DNA of 57,031 bases from JBQTIQ01 sp052387955 (GCA_052387955.1 JBQTIQ010000084.1:1-57031), one strand, 5' to 3'; shown: positions 25,753-34,688, counted from the first letter of the stretch. A program made the numbers and translations. Notes: a model not told the origin generated them from the letters alone.

Positions 25753-25988
25753 GCTCTCATTCGGTGCGAGCGCCGGAGTGCCAGCGCAGGCGCGGTGGTA
25801 GGCGGCCTGAGTGGCCGGGGAACGCTGGCTGTGCGATGCGAGCGCCGGAGCGCCAGGGCAGGCGCGGTAGTGAGCGGCCTGCGTGGCCGGGGAACGCGGG
25901 CGGTGCGATGCGAGCGCCGGAGCGCCAGCGCAGGCGCGGTAGTGAGCGGCCTGCGTGGCCGGTGAACGCTGGCTGTACGGCGCTTCAT
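25749..25988 (-). CDS. 79-residue small ORF made of three family B repeat units
   Basis: ATG overlaps the stop of the upstream DedA-like gene (ATGA) and the TGA overlaps the GTG of the SDR gene (GTGA). Three 72-bp units (positions about 25761-25978) give three 24-residue peptide repeats, each close to PRRPLTTAPALALRRSH. The unit length is a multiple of three, so the frame survives each duplication. A role as a translated linker is inference; chance openness in GC-rich DNA is the alternative. Confidence 0.4.
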   Translation of the reverse strand: MKRRTASVHRPRRPLTTAPALALRRSHRTARVPRPRRPLTTAPALALRRSHRTASVPRPLRPPTTAPALALRRSHRMRA

Positions 25989-26731
25989 TCCCCGACGTCC
26001 CGGTCGGGCCGGCGCCGGGGAGCGTCGTCGCCATCCTTGTCGAGGTCCATCAGGCCGCCGACCTCCGAACGGCCGCGGCGCTTGTCGCCCCACAACGTGG
26101 CCACCACGACGAGCACGGACAGGGCCAGCAGCGGCCAGCGGTAGGCGGCGAAGAAGTCGAGGACCGAGCCGATCGGGTTCTCGAACGTCTCGCCCACCTC
26201 CCGTAGCAAGTAAAGGCGGGCGACGGTGCCGACGACGTTGAGCACGGCGAAGGCGGGGACGGGCATGCCCGAGGCCCCGGCGAAGAGGCAGATGATGTTG
26301 TTGGGCATCAGGAAGACGAGCGGATAGGACGCCTTGCGGAACAAGCGCTCGTAGACGCGGACCTGTTCGCCGAAGGAGGGGCTCTTGCGCTCGAGCCACG
26401 CCACCGCGCTGTCCCCGTAGAGCACGCCGAGGATGTAGAAGAGCGGATCGGACAGCAACAGCCGGAGCGTGCCCACCAGGTAGTACGAACCGGCGTCGAG
26501 CTGGTTGGTGGTGAGCACCAGGATCCGGTTGCGGGCGTTCAGCGCCAGCAGCGCCAGCGGGTGGTCCTCGGCCCACGTCGTGGTCAGGGCGTCGCCCACG
26601 TTGCTGGCGACCACCAGGGCGACGATGGGCACGACCAGCAGGACCAGCGTGCCCCGGCTGGGCGTGCGGGGCCCGGAGGGATAGTCGCGGGCAGCCGGCT
26701 CGGTGGGCTCGACGGGTTCGGCGGCGTCCAA
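25985..26731 (-). CDS. DedA/VTT-domain-like membrane protein
   Basis: Integral membrane protein of about 248 residues with hydrophobic segments near 28-44, 80-105, 135-160, 165-180 and 210-225. The segment PNNIICLFAGASGMPVPAFA, then LNVVGTVARL resembles the F-x-x-G-x-S-x-M stretch of DedA/SNARE-associated (VTT) proteins, which act in lipid flipping and envelope homeostasis. The N-terminal 25 residues are acidic and proline-rich and the C-terminus is charged. It heads a minus-strand pair with the SDR gene. Confidence 0.7.
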   Translation of the reverse strand: MDAAEPVEPTEPAARDYPSGPRTPSRGTLVLLVVPIVALVVASNVGDALTTTWAEDHPLALLALNARNRILVLTTNQLDAGSYYLVGTLRLLLSDPLFYILGVLYGDSAVAWLERKSPSFGEQVRVYERLFRKASYPLVFLMPNNIICLFAGASGMPVPAFAVLNVVGTVARLYLLREVGETFENPIGSVLDFFAAYRWPLLALSVLVVVATLWGDKRRGRSEVGGLMDLDKDGDDAPRRRPDRDVGE

Positions 26732-26776
26732 GGCGGTCCATTCTTGCAGTACGGTCGGCGCCGGCCCGGTGGTGGC

Positions 26777-26795
26777 GTTCGGGCCGGCGCCGAAC
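26777..26795. promoter_or_regulatory. Inverted repeat upstream of acyl-CoA ligase gene
   Basis: GTTCGG-N7-CCGAAC lies in the divergent gap before the ligase start. It could be an operator for a dimeric regulator; nothing else supports it. Confidence 0.35.
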
Positions 26796-26817
26796 CGGAC
26801 GACGCGAGGGGGACCGA

Positions 26818-28449
26818 ATGCAGGGCTTGATGCAGGACTTCCCGCTGGCGTTGCCCCACCTGTTCCACCGGGCCGAGAAGCTCCACGCCGAACGGCCGAT
26901 CGTCACCAACACCGCTACCGGCGTGCGCCACCGCACCAACTACGGGGAGTGGGCCGCCCGGGCCCGGTTGTTGGGCGGGGTGCTCGACGACCTCGGCATC
27001 TCCGAGGACGGCCGGGTGGGCACGTTCGCCTGGAACAGCGCCCGCCATCTCGAGCTGTACTTCGCCGCCCCCTGCAGCGGCCGCGTCCTGCACACCCTCA
27101 ACGTCCGCCTCTTCCCCGAGCAGCTCACCTACATCGTCAACCACGCCGAGGACGAGGTCATCTTCGTCGACCGGTCGTTGTTGAAGCTGCTGTGGCCGCT
27201 GCTCGACACCTTTCGGACCGTCCGCCACATCGTGGTCATGGACGACGGCGCCGGCGAGGTGCCGTCGCCCGACGGTGGCCGCGCCCTGCACGACTACGAG
27301 GACCTCCTGGCCGCCGCCGACCCGGTGTCCTTCCGCATCGACGACGAGACCCGGGCTGCGTCGATGTGTTACACGAGCGGTACCACCGGCAATCCCAAAG
27401 GGGTCGTGTACTCGCACCGCTCGATGTACATGCACACGATCTCGCATCTCTTCGCCGACGGCCTCGGTGCCCGTGAATGCGACGTGGTGATGCCGGTCGT
27501 GCCCATGTTCCATGCCGGCGCCTGGGGCCTGGCCCACGTGGCCGTGGCATCGGGCGCCGCCTTGGTCATGCCCGGTCCCGACCTGTCGCCCCGCACCCTG
27601 GCCGAGCTCATGGAGCAGGAACGGGTCACGGTCACTGCTGGCGTGCCCACCATCTGGATGGGCGTCCTCGACGAGCTCGACGGGCGTGATCTCTCGGCGC
27701 TGCGGATGATCGCCTGTGGCGGCTCCGCCGTCCCCCGGGCCATGTCCGAGGGCTACGAAGCCAAACTGGGGATGCCCATCACCCAGGCCTGGGGCATGAC
27801 CGAGACCAGCCCCGTTTGCTCGGTGTTCCGGCTGAAGTCCTCTCTGGCCGACGTCGACGCCGAGGGGTTGGCCTCGCTTCGGTGCACGGTCGGCCAGCTG
27901 ACGGTGGGTGTCGACTTCCGGGTCGTCGACCCGGGCACGCTCGAACCCCAACCGTGGGACGGCCACAGCAGCGGCGAGCTCCAGGTGACGGGCTCATGGG
28001 TGGCGCGCAGCTACTACGACGACCCGCGCTCGTCCGAGTCGTTCACCCCCGACGGCTGGCTCAAGACCGGCGACATGGCCACCGTCGACCCCGACGGCTA
28101 CGTCCGCCTCGTCGACCGCACCAAGGACGTCATCAAGTCGGGCGGCGAATGGATCTCCTCCGTCGACCTCGAGAACGCCATCATGGGCCACCCCCAGGTG
28201 GCCGAGGCCGCCGTCATTGCCATCGCCCACCCCAAGTGGCAGGAGCGCCCGCTCGCTTGCGTCGTGCTCAAGCCAGGGGAGCAGCTGGGCAAGGACGAGC
28301 TCCTCGGCTGGCTGGCACCGCGGGTGGCCAAGTGGTGGTTGCCCGACGACGTCGCCTTCATCGAGGAGGTGCCGAAGACCAGCGTCGGCAAGTTCTCCAA
28401 GAAGGACCTCCGCGACAAGTTCGCCGGCTACGAGCTGCCGACGACGTAG
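26818..28449 (+). CDS. Fatty acyl-CoA synthetase (AMP-forming ligase)
   Basis: ANL-superfamily enzyme that activates a carboxylic acid to its CoA thioester through an acyl-adenylate. P-loop-like A3 motif YTSGTTGNPKGVVYSH near residue 182, A5 QAWGMTETSPV, A7 GWLKTGDMATVDPDGYV, A8 RTKDVIKSGGEWISSVDLEN and the A10 lysine in PKTSVGKFSKKDLRDKF. The 543-residue length and motif set resemble medium- and long-chain (AlkK-like) enzymes; the acid used is not known. ATG has GAGGGGG six bases upstream. It is convergent with ppk2. Confidence 0.92.
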   Translation: MQGLMQDFPLALPHLFHRAEKLHAERPIVTNTATGVRHRTNYGEWAARARLLGGVLDDLGISEDGRVGTFAWNSARHLELYFAAPCSGRVLHTLNVRLFPEQLTYIVNHAEDEVIFVDRSLLKLLWPLLDTFRTVRHIVVMDDGAGEVPSPDGGRALHDYEDLLAAADPVSFRIDDETRAASMCYTSGTTGNPKGVVYSHRSMYMHTISHLFADGLGARECDVVMPVVPMFHAGAWGLAHVAVASGAALVMPGPDLSPRTLAELMEQERVTVTAGVPTIWMGVLDELDGRDLSALRMIACGGSAVPRAMSEGYEAKLGMPITQAWGMTETSPVCSVFRLKSSLADVDAEGLASLRCTVGQLTVGVDFRVVDPGTLEPQPWDGHSSGELQVTGSWVARSYYDDPRSSESFTPDGWLKTGDMATVDPDGYVRLVDRTKDVIKSGGEWISSVDLENAIMGHPQVAEAAVIAIAHPKWQERPLACVVLKPGEQLGKDELLGWLAPRVAKWWLPDDVAFIEEVPKTSVGKFSKKDLRDKFAGYELPTT

Positions 28450-28460
28450 GCATCGGCCCC

Positions 28461-29273
28461 CTACTCGACGACGACGCCGGACAGGTCGGCTCCGGCGGGG
28501 TACTGGGGGTCGAGCCGCTCGAGGGTCTCGACCAGGATCGTGCTCACCAGCCAGTTGCGGTACCACTTGCGGTCGGCGGGTACGATGTACCACGGCGCCA
28601 CTTCGGTGGAGGTCCGGGTGAGGGCGTCCTCGAAGGCCTCCTGGTAGTCGTCCCAGTGGCGGCGCTCGGCGAGGTCTGCGAGCTGGAACTTCCAGCGCTT
28701 GTCCGGTCGCTCGATCCGCTCCCGGAGGCGGCGGGCCTGCTCGTCCTTGGAGATGTGCAGGAGCAGCTTGACCGTCGTCGTCCCCCCGTGGGCAAGGAGC
28801 TCCTCGAACTGGTTGATGAGGCCGAACCGCTCCCGCCAGGTCGCCTCGGGGACGAGCTCGTGCACCCTCACCACGAGGACGTCCTCGTAGTACGACCGGT
28901 TGAAGACGCCGATCTCGCCGGTGCGGGGGGTGTGGCGGTGTGCCCGCCACAGGAAGTCGTGGGCGAGCTCGTCCTCCGTCGGCGCCTTAAACGCCGTCAC
29001 CTCCGAGGCCTGGGGGTTGACGGCATTGAACACGTGCCTTATCACGCCGTCCTTGCCGCTGGTGTCGATCCCCTGCAGCACGATCAGCAGCGATCGGCGG
29101 TCCTCGGCCCATAGCCGGCCCTGGAGAGCACCGAACCGGGCCTGGAGTACCGCTGACACCGCCGCCGTGGCGTCCTTGTCGCCCGGCGCTCCCTCGGATG
29201 AGCGCGGGTCGACCTCGCCAACGCGGGCCCGGCTCCCGGGGGCGACCAGGAAACGTTCGGGGACGGAGGTCAT
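28461..29273 (-). CDS. ppk2: Polyphosphate kinase 2 family protein
   Basis: PPK2 enzymes move phosphate between polyphosphate and nucleotides. Walker A LQGIDTSGKDG is at residues 66-76. The lid and Walker B areas RTGEIGVFNRSYYEDVLVVR and FQLADLAERRHWDDYQEAFE are intact. The 270-residue single-domain form fits class I or III; sequence by eye does not tell whether AMP, ADP or GDP is used. Divergent from the ABC exporter operon, 66 bp apart. Confidence 0.92.
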   Translation of the reverse strand: MTSVPERFLVAPGSRARVGEVDPRSSEGAPGDKDATAAVSAVLQARFGALQGRLWAEDRRSLLIVLQGIDTSGKDGVIRHVFNAVNPQASEVTAFKAPTEDELAHDFLWRAHRHTPRTGEIGVFNRSYYEDVLVVRVHELVPEATWRERFGLINQFEELLAHGGTTTVKLLLHISKDEQARRLRERIERPDKRWKFQLADLAERRHWDDYQEAFEDALTRTSTEVAPWYIVPADRKWYRNWLVSTILVETLERLDPQYPAGADLSGVVVE

Positions 29274-29339
29274 CGGCCCACGCTATGCGGCCGCCTCCGG
29301 GGCCCGGGGTAGGGTCGAGGCATCGACGGGCCCGGTCCG

Positions 29340-30269
29340 GTGTTGCGCTGCGAAGGTCTCGAACGGCGTTTCGGTGACCGGGTGGCGGTCGACGGCGTGT
29401 CGTTCGAGATCGGCGCCGGCGAGACCTACGGCCTGCTCGGCCCCAACGGTGCCGGCAAGACCACCACCATCTCGATAGTGGCCGGCGTCCTTCGGGCCGA
29501 CGCCGGCTCTGTCACCGTCGCCGGCGAGCCGGTCAGCACCAACGCGTCGGCGGCCAAGCACGGCATCGGGCTGGTACCCCAGGAGGTCGCCCTCTACGAC
29601 GACCTGACCGGCCGCGAGAACCTGGTCTTCTTCGGGCGGCTGCAGGGCATGGCCGGCGCCGAGCTCGGCGCCGCCATCGACGAGGTCCTCGGCGTGGTCG
29701 GTCTCGACGACCGCGCCGACGACCGGGTCGAGACCTACTCCGGCGGCATGAAGCGCCGGGCCAACATCGCTGCCGGGCTGTTGCACCGGCCCCGGCTCCT
29801 CATCCTCGACGAACCCACCGTCGGCGTCGACCCCCAGAGCCGCAACCAGATCCTCGAGAGCATCGAACGCCTCGGCGGCGAAGGCCTGTCGGTGCTCTAC
29901 ACCACCCACTACATGGAAGAAGCCGAACGGCTCTGCGACCGGGTCGGCATCATCGACGACGGCCGCATCGTCGCCGAGGGGACCCGGCCCGACCTAGTGC
30001 GCAGCATCGGCCAACACAGCCGGGTCCGGGTCCAGGTGACCGGCGACGTCATCGCCCTGGCCGAACGCGTCCGCATGTTGCCGGGTGTGTCGGGGTCCAC
30101 CGCCGTCGACGGCTCGGTGACCGTGCTCGCCGACTCGGCCGGCGAGGTCATCGCTCCGGTCGTCGCTACCGCCCAGGCGCTCGGTCTGTCGATCGTCGCC
30201 GTCGACGTCCGCGAGCCCGACCTGGAGGCGGTTTTCCTGCACCACACCGGCAAGGCCTTGCGCGATTGA
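29340..30269 (+). CDS. ABC exporter ATP-binding protein (DrrA-like)
   Basis: Cytosolic ATPase subunit of an ABC-2 exporter. Walker A GPNGAGKTT at 34-42, signature YSGGMKRR, Walker B LLILDEPT, and H-loop in YTTHYMEEAERLCDRVGII. The roughly 80-residue C-terminal extension is usual for the DrrA/antibiotic-resistance group. 309 residues from GTG 29340. The stop overlaps the TTG of the first permease. Substrate unknown; drug or lipid export is the family trend. Confidence 0.93.
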   Translation: MLRCEGLERRFGDRVAVDGVSFEIGAGETYGLLGPNGAGKTTTISIVAGVLRADAGSVTVAGEPVSTNASAAKHGIGLVPQEVALYDDLTGRENLVFFGRLQGMAGAELGAAIDEVLGVVGLDDRADDRVETYSGGMKRRANIAAGLLHRPRLLILDEPTVGVDPQSRNQILESIERLGGEGLSVLYTTHYMEEAERLCDRVGIIDDGRIVAEGTRPDLVRSIGQHSRVRVQVTGDVIALAERVRMLPGVSGSTAVDGSVTVLADSAGEVIAPVVATAQALGLSIVAVDVREPDLEAVFLHHTGKALRD

Positions 30270-31471
30270 CCTCCCGACGTCGCTCCGTCTCCCCGGTGCG
30301 CAGGGCGTTGCTGATCGCCCGGGTCGATCTCGTGCGTCGGGTACGAAATCGCTCGGCCTTGATCACCGCGTTCGCTGCCCCCCTGGCCATGGCGGCGGTC
30401 TTCAGCGTCCTCGTCGGAGGCGGCTCGCAGTCGTTCAGCATCGCTGTGGTCGACGCTGACCAGTCGCCGCTGTCGCGCTCGATCGTGGGGGGCCTCGTCG
30501 ATCCTACCCGGACCGTTGACCCCGACGACCCGGTCGATTTCGAAGCGGCGCCGGATGAGGAGTCGGCCCGGCGATCGGTCGACGAGGGCAATGTCGACGC
30601 CGCCCTGGTCGTCCCTGCTGGCTTCGGCGACGAGGTGGCCGCCGGGAGCCCGGTGTCGCTCACGGTGCTTCGCACTCCGGGCCGGTTGGTGAGCGGGCAG
30701 ATCGCGGCGTCGGTAGCCCAGGACATCGCCCGCCGATTCGACACGGTCGCCGCCGCCGCCCGGTTGGCGGCCGGCGAGGCTGGCGGGGTCCCTTCCGACG
30801 CGGTGGTCGCAGCCGCCGAACGGGCCGACCCCGCCCTTGCGGTGGTGGGCGTCCCACCGGGCGGCGAGGAGCTCAGCCCGGCGGCGTTCTTCGGCGCCTC
30901 GATGTCGTTGCTGTTCTTGTTCTTCACCGTCGGCTTCGCCGGGCAATCGCTCGTCGGCGAGCGCCGCACGGGCACGGTCAGCCGCATCCTGGCGACGCCA
31001 ACCCCGCCGGGCGCGCTGATCGCGGGCAAGACGCTGGCGGTCTCGGCGCTGGGGCTGGGGGGGTTCGTCACGGTTTGGGCGGCCACCTCGGTCGTGTTCG
31101 GGGCCCGGTGGGGGCCGCCGGCAGTGGTGCTGGCGGTGATGGTGGCGACCGTCGTCGCCGTTGCCGGCGTGAGCATGATGGTCACCGCCCTCGCCCGTAC
31201 CGAACGCCAGGCCGAGGCCTACGCGTCGGCGGTGACGTTCGTGCTGGCGCTGTTGGGCGGCAACTTCATCGGGCCGGGACCAGCCCCTGACCTGTTGCGC
31301 CGGTTGTCGCTGTTCACGCCCAACGGATGGTCGTTGCGGGCGTTCACCGACCTCGGCGCCGACGCCGCCTCTGCCGGGTCGGTGCTGCTCTGCATAGGGG
31401 TCCTGTTGGGCATCGGCGTCCTCACCGGGACGGTGGCCGTGACCCGCATCGATCAACTGGTCCGGTCGTGA
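30266..31471 (+). CDS. ABC-2 type permease 1
   Basis: Membrane subunit of the exporter, 401 residues. One N-terminal membrane segment (about 33-52) is followed by a large extracytoplasmic domain of about 170 residues and then five C-terminal segments beginning FFGASMSLLFLFFTVGFAGQ. The loop GERRTGTVSRILATPTPPGA is the typical ABC-2 coupling region. TTG start overlaps the ATPase stop (TTGA). The TGA is overlapped by the ATG of a repeat-derived small frame. Confidence 0.88.
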   Translation: MTSRRRSVSPVRRALLIARVDLVRRVRNRSALITAFAAPLAMAAVFSVLVGGGSQSFSIAVVDADQSPLSRSIVGGLVDPTRTVDPDDPVDFEAAPDEESARRSVDEGNVDAALVVPAGFGDEVAAGSPVSLTVLRTPGRLVSGQIAASVAQDIARRFDTVAAAARLAAGEAGGVPSDAVVAAAERADPALAVVGVPPGGEELSPAAFFGASMSLLFLFFTVGFAGQSLVGERRTGTVSRILATPTPPGALIAGKTLAVSALGLGGFVTVWAATSVVFGARWGPPAVVLAVMVATVVAVAGVSMMVTALARTERQAEAYASAVTFVLALLGGNFIGPGPAPDLLRRLSLFTPNGWSLRAFTDLGADAASAGSVLLCIGVLLGIGVLTGTVAVTRIDQLVRS

Positions 31472-31638
31472 TGTCGGCGTCCCCTGGGCCCGCAGGCTTG
31501 TCGGCGGCGTTGCCCGGCCCCGCAGGCCGCGTTCGGCCGCGCCTCCGTTGGCGCTCCGGCGCTCGCATCAGTCGCTTGTCGGGACCAGGTCGCCGGGTAC
31601 CCAACGTGGGTAGCCGACCGCGGGAGGGGCGGCAATGA
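31471..31638 (+). CDS. 55-residue repeat-containing small ORF linking the two permeases
   Basis: It begins at ATG overlapping the permease 1 stop (TGATG) and ends in a TGA overlapping the ATG of permease 2 (ATGA). A reverse-oriented family B repeat spans 31494-31570. The product starts MSASPGPAGLSAALPGPAG, with no known family. GGAGGGG near its end serves permease 2. It may keep ribosomes moving between the two genes. Confidence 0.4.
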   Translation: MSASPGPAGLSAALPGPAGRVRPRLRWRSGARISRLSGPGRRVPNVGSRPREGRQ

Positions 31639-32795
31639 GGGTGTTCGCCTTCGTCGACGCCGTCATGCGCAGCATCTTCCGGGACCGCACCGCGCTCTTC
31701 TTCGTCATCGCATTGCCGGTGGCGGTCATCGTGATCGTCGGGTCGACGTTCGGCGGGCAGCAGCGCGTGGAGATCGGCGTCGTCGACCAGGACGGTGGCC
31801 CCACGGCCCGGGCCATCGTGGCCGAGCTCCGCCTGCAAGAAGGGGTCTCGGTCGACACCTTCGAGTCGTTCGACGAGCTCGCCGCCGCCGTGCGGCGCTC
31901 GACGGTGGCGGCCGGCGTGGTCCTGCCCGTCGGCTTCGAAGCCGACGTGCGTGGCGGCACCCCGGCGGAGGTGCAGGTGGTGGCCGTTTCTACGAGCCCG
32001 GCGTCATTCACCGCCCGCACGATCGTGGGAGGCACCGTGGGCCGGATCGGCGCCCAGGTCGGCGCCGCCCAGATCGCCACCACCGTGCTCGGCGGCGACT
32101 TCGATGACTACCGACGGGAGGCAGGCGAAGATGGCGCCGGCGACGCGGTGACCATTGCCGTGGAAGATGTCGGCGGTACCGCCGAAGGGTCGTTGAACCG
32201 GTTCTCGCTCACCGCGCCGCTCAACCTCGTGCTCTTCGTGTTCATCAACGCCATGGGCGCGGCCGGGTTCCTGGTCACGGTCCGGCGGTCGGGCGTGTTA
32301 CGCCGGGCGCGCGCCACCCCCACCCCGACCGGGACGATCGTGGCCGGCCTGGGGGTCGGCTGGTTCGCGTTCGCTTTGGCCCAGTCCCTCATCATCGTGG
32401 TGATCGGTGCGCTCGCCTTCGGCGTGAGCTGGGGCCAGCCGGCGGCGGCGGCCGCGCTGGTGGTGACCTTCGCGCTCGTCGGTGCCGGCGCCGGGCTGCT
32501 GGTCGGCACCATCGGCCGCGACGCCGACAAGGTGTCCTCGCTCACGCCCTCCATCGGCCTGGTACTGGCGGCGCTGGGCGGTTGCATGGTGCCCCTCGAG
32601 CTGTTCCCGCCGGTGATGCAGTCGATCGCCCACGGCGTGCCCCACTACTGGGCGGTACAGGGCTGGGAGTCCCTGGTGCTCGAAGGCGGGGACATCGGCT
32701 CGATAGCCGGCGACCTGCTGGCGCTCGTCGCCTTTGCGGCGGCGCTCCTACTCCTCGCCGGCGTCCTCCTGCGGCGCCAACTGGCCGAGGCTTGA
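31635..32795 (+). CDS. ABC-2 type permease 2
   Basis: Second membrane subunit, 386 residues, with the same layout as permease 1: segment at about 20-38, extracytoplasmic domain, then five segments from NRFSLTAPLNLVLFVFINAM onward. The coupling loop is VRRSGVLRRARATPTPTGTI. Two different permeases with one ATPase suggest a heteromeric exporter. ATG with GGAGGGG upstream. Confidence 0.88.
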   Translation: MRVFAFVDAVMRSIFRDRTALFFVIALPVAVIVIVGSTFGGQQRVEIGVVDQDGGPTARAIVAELRLQEGVSVDTFESFDELAAAVRRSTVAAGVVLPVGFEADVRGGTPAEVQVVAVSTSPASFTARTIVGGTVGRIGAQVGAAQIATTVLGGDFDDYRREAGEDGAGDAVTIAVEDVGGTAEGSLNRFSLTAPLNLVLFVFINAMGAAGFLVTVRRSGVLRRARATPTPTGTIVAGLGVGWFAFALAQSLIIVVIGALAFGVSWGQPAAAAALVVTFALVGAGAGLLVGTIGRDADKVSSLTPSIGLVLAALGGCMVPLELFPPVMQSIAHGVPHYWAVQGWESLVLEGGDIGSIAGDLLALVAFAAALLLLAGVLLRRQLAEA

Positions 32796-32949
32796 GCGAC
32801 CGGGGGACCGCCTGGCAGTCAACCGGGACAGCCGCTGGTGGACGCCGGCGCCGGTACCGCGGCGCGCCAAGCGAAGGGCGACGGCCGCGGCTCGGATCCT
32901 GCCGTACCGGGAAGGCCTACAGGACGCGAGCCAACAACTGGAGGCGCAC

Positions 32950-33141
32950 GTGCCCGACAAAGAGACCCCAGCCGACGACGTGGGCGAGAGCGTCCAGCGC
33001 TCCGGCGAGGATGTCGTGAAAGAAGATGGCAAGGAGGCCGGGCGCAACGAGGATGGGACCTCGACGGCCCGAGACACGACTTCCATCGACCCCCAGGAGC
33101 CTGTCACCGGGAGCCCACCGATGGGCGGTCAAGGGGGCTGA
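32950..33141 (+). CDS. Small hydrophilic protein, 63 residues
   Basis: GTG start with GGAG eight bases upstream. The product is charged and probably disordered: it begins PDKETPADDVGESVQRSGED, continues VVKEDGKEAGRNEDGTSTAR and ends in a Gly-rich GGQGG. It resembles small conserved hydrophilic proteins I recall from other actinobacteria (GEDV-EGKEAGR and GTS-ARD motifs), but no function is known. It lies alone in a 456-bp gap between the permease and SURF1 genes. Confidence 0.6.
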   Translation: MPDKETPADDVGESVQRSGEDVVKEDGKEAGRNEDGTSTARDTTSIDPQEPVTGSPPMGGQGG

Positions 33142-33251
33142 CCCCCGGCGCCCGGGACGGTGGGCCCGGTTTCGCATGGCGGTAGCCGTCTGCGGGAGTA
33201 TCGCCAGATGATCATCGGCTGCCCCCCGTCCGCGTAGGGCCCAGGGCGGCC

Positions 33252-34091
33252 ATGCGCCGGCCGGGACCGGGTCGCTACCAGTTCGTGCTGCGGCCGCAGT
33301 GGCTCTTGTCGCACGTCCTCGTCCTGGCTGGCGTCGTGGTCATGGTCAACCTCGGCGCGTGGCAACTGCGGCGCATGCACGACCGCCAAGCCTGCAACGA
33401 CCTGCGCCGGGACAATGCCGGGGCCGCTCCGGTGCCGGTGGCCGAGGTACTGGTACCCGGCGCCGGCGTCGACCTGATCGACAACGACGACTTCGATTGC
33501 CGAGGGCCGATCGCCCGGACCGTCACCGCCGTCGGCACCTACGTCGTCGGCGACGAGGTCATCATCCGCAACCGCAGCCTCACCGGTCGTGCCGGTGTCT
33601 GGGTGGCCACACCGCTGCGGCTCCAGGACGGGAACGCAGTGCTGGTGGTGCGCGGCTTCGTCCCCTCCCCGGGTGGCCTGGACGAGGTCCCTGAGGGGGC
33701 GGGGCCGCCGGCCGGGACCGTGATGGTCACCGGCTACGTCCAGGGCACCCAGGCGCGGGACCGGTTCGGCCCCGCCGAACCCTCCGAGGGCCGGCTGGGC
33801 AGCCTGGCCCGGGTCGATGTCGAACGCGTCGAGCGTCAGCTCGACTATCCGCTGTTACCTGGGTTCGTGCAGCTGGCCCAGAGCAGTCCCGCCGGCGGGC
33901 CGTTCCCCGAACCGGTCCCCGTGCCTGGCACGACCGACGGGCCGCACCTGGCCTACGCCGTGCAGTGGTTCGCCTTCAGTGCCATCGCCGTGGTCGGCTA
34001 CCCGTTGGCCCTGCGCCGGCGGGCTCGGCCCCCCAGCGGTGGTGGTGGTGGTGCGCGGCGCGAGCCGAGCGACGCCCGGAGCAAGCCATGA
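33252..34091 (+). CDS. SURF1 family protein
   Basis: Membrane protein that helps assemble heme-copper cytochrome oxidase. Transmembrane segments lie at about 17-39 (WLLSHVLVLAGVVVMVNLGA) and near 235-255 (AYAVQWFAFSAIAVVGYPLA), with the large extracytoplasmic domain between (GTYVVGDEVIIRNR, VLVVRGFVPSP). The family GAWQLRR near the first segment is present. 279 residues. The C-terminal tail is basic. The stop overlaps the ATG of the TetR gene. No oxidase genes are in the window. Confidence 0.88.
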   Translation: MRRPGPGRYQFVLRPQWLLSHVLVLAGVVVMVNLGAWQLRRMHDRQACNDLRRDNAGAAPVPVAEVLVPGAGVDLIDNDDFDCRGPIARTVTAVGTYVVGDEVIIRNRSLTGRAGVWVATPLRLQDGNAVLVVRGFVPSPGGLDEVPEGAGPPAGTVMVTGYVQGTQARDRFGPAEPSEGRLGSLARVDVERVERQLDYPLLPGFVQLAQSSPAGGPFPEPVPVPGTTDGPHLAYAVQWFAFSAIAVVGYPLALRRRARPPSGGGGGARREPSDARSKP

Positions 34092-34666
34092 GCTCGGCCG
34101 AACTGCCGGCCCGTGACGCGGTGCTGGCGGCCACGGTCCGGGTCGCGGGGCGTGACGGGCTGGCCCGGCTCACCGTCGAAGAGGTCGCACGCGAAGCCGA
34201 TGTCTCCCGGGCCAGCGTGTACCGGTGGTTCCCCGGCGGGCGGGACCAACTGGTCGAGGAGGCGGTGGCGTGGGAGGTGGGCCAGTTCCTCACCCGGCTC
34301 AACGATGCCGTCGCCGATGCCTCCGACTTCCCCACTCGGCTCGAGCGGGGCCTGCTCTTCGCCCACCGGGCCATCGCCGACCATCACGTCCTCCAACGTC
34401 TCCTGGCCACCGAGCCGGGCGGTCTGCTGCCCCAGTTGCAACCCACGCTCCCGCTCGTGGTCGAGATCGTCCGGGCCGACGTGGCCCGTCACCTCGACGA
34501 CGAGCGGCTACGGCCGGGAGTCGACCGTGACGAGGCGGCCGATCACATCGCTCGGCTGTTCGTGTCGTTCATCGGCACCCCCGGACGGTGGTCGCTCGAC
34601 GATCCCGCCGAGGTACGAGCGCTCGTCCGCGACCACCTCCTGGCCGGGGTCCTCGAACGGGAGTGA
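34088..34666 (+). CDS. TetR family transcriptional regulator 1
   Basis: 192 residues. N-terminal TetR DNA-binding domain (ARDAVLAATVRVAGRDGLAR, then EEVAREADVSRASVYRWFPG) with the typical YRWFPG recognition helix end; the C-terminal helical ligand domain is not assignable. Starts within the SURF1 stop (ATGA), so it may be co-transcribed, yet the product may act on the promoter just downstream at 34689. Confidence 0.88.
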   Translation: MSSAELPARDAVLAATVRVAGRDGLARLTVEEVAREADVSRASVYRWFPGGRDQLVEEAVAWEVGQFLTRLNDAVADASDFPTRLERGLLFAHRAIADHHVLQRLLATEPGGLLPQLQPTLPLVVEIVRADVARHLDDERLRPGVDRDEAADHIARLFVSFIGTPGRWSLDDPAEVRALVRDHLLAGVLERE

Positions 34667-34688
34667 CCTACTTCACCCAGCTCAGCCA

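Noticed and set aside
25761..25978. CRISPR-like array
   Set aside because: The 72-bp units are repeated along nearly their full length without variable spacers, and no cas gene is near.
25753..26034. SDR gene starting at 26034
   Set aside because: The added residues are three 24-residue translations of family B repeats plus the reverse of the upstream gene; the SDR fold begins after 25752.
29909..31456. 515-codon frame antisense to ABC exporter genes
   Set aside because: The ABC ATPase and permease on the plus strand carry full motifs; the antisense product is Arg/Gly/Asp-rich without structure.
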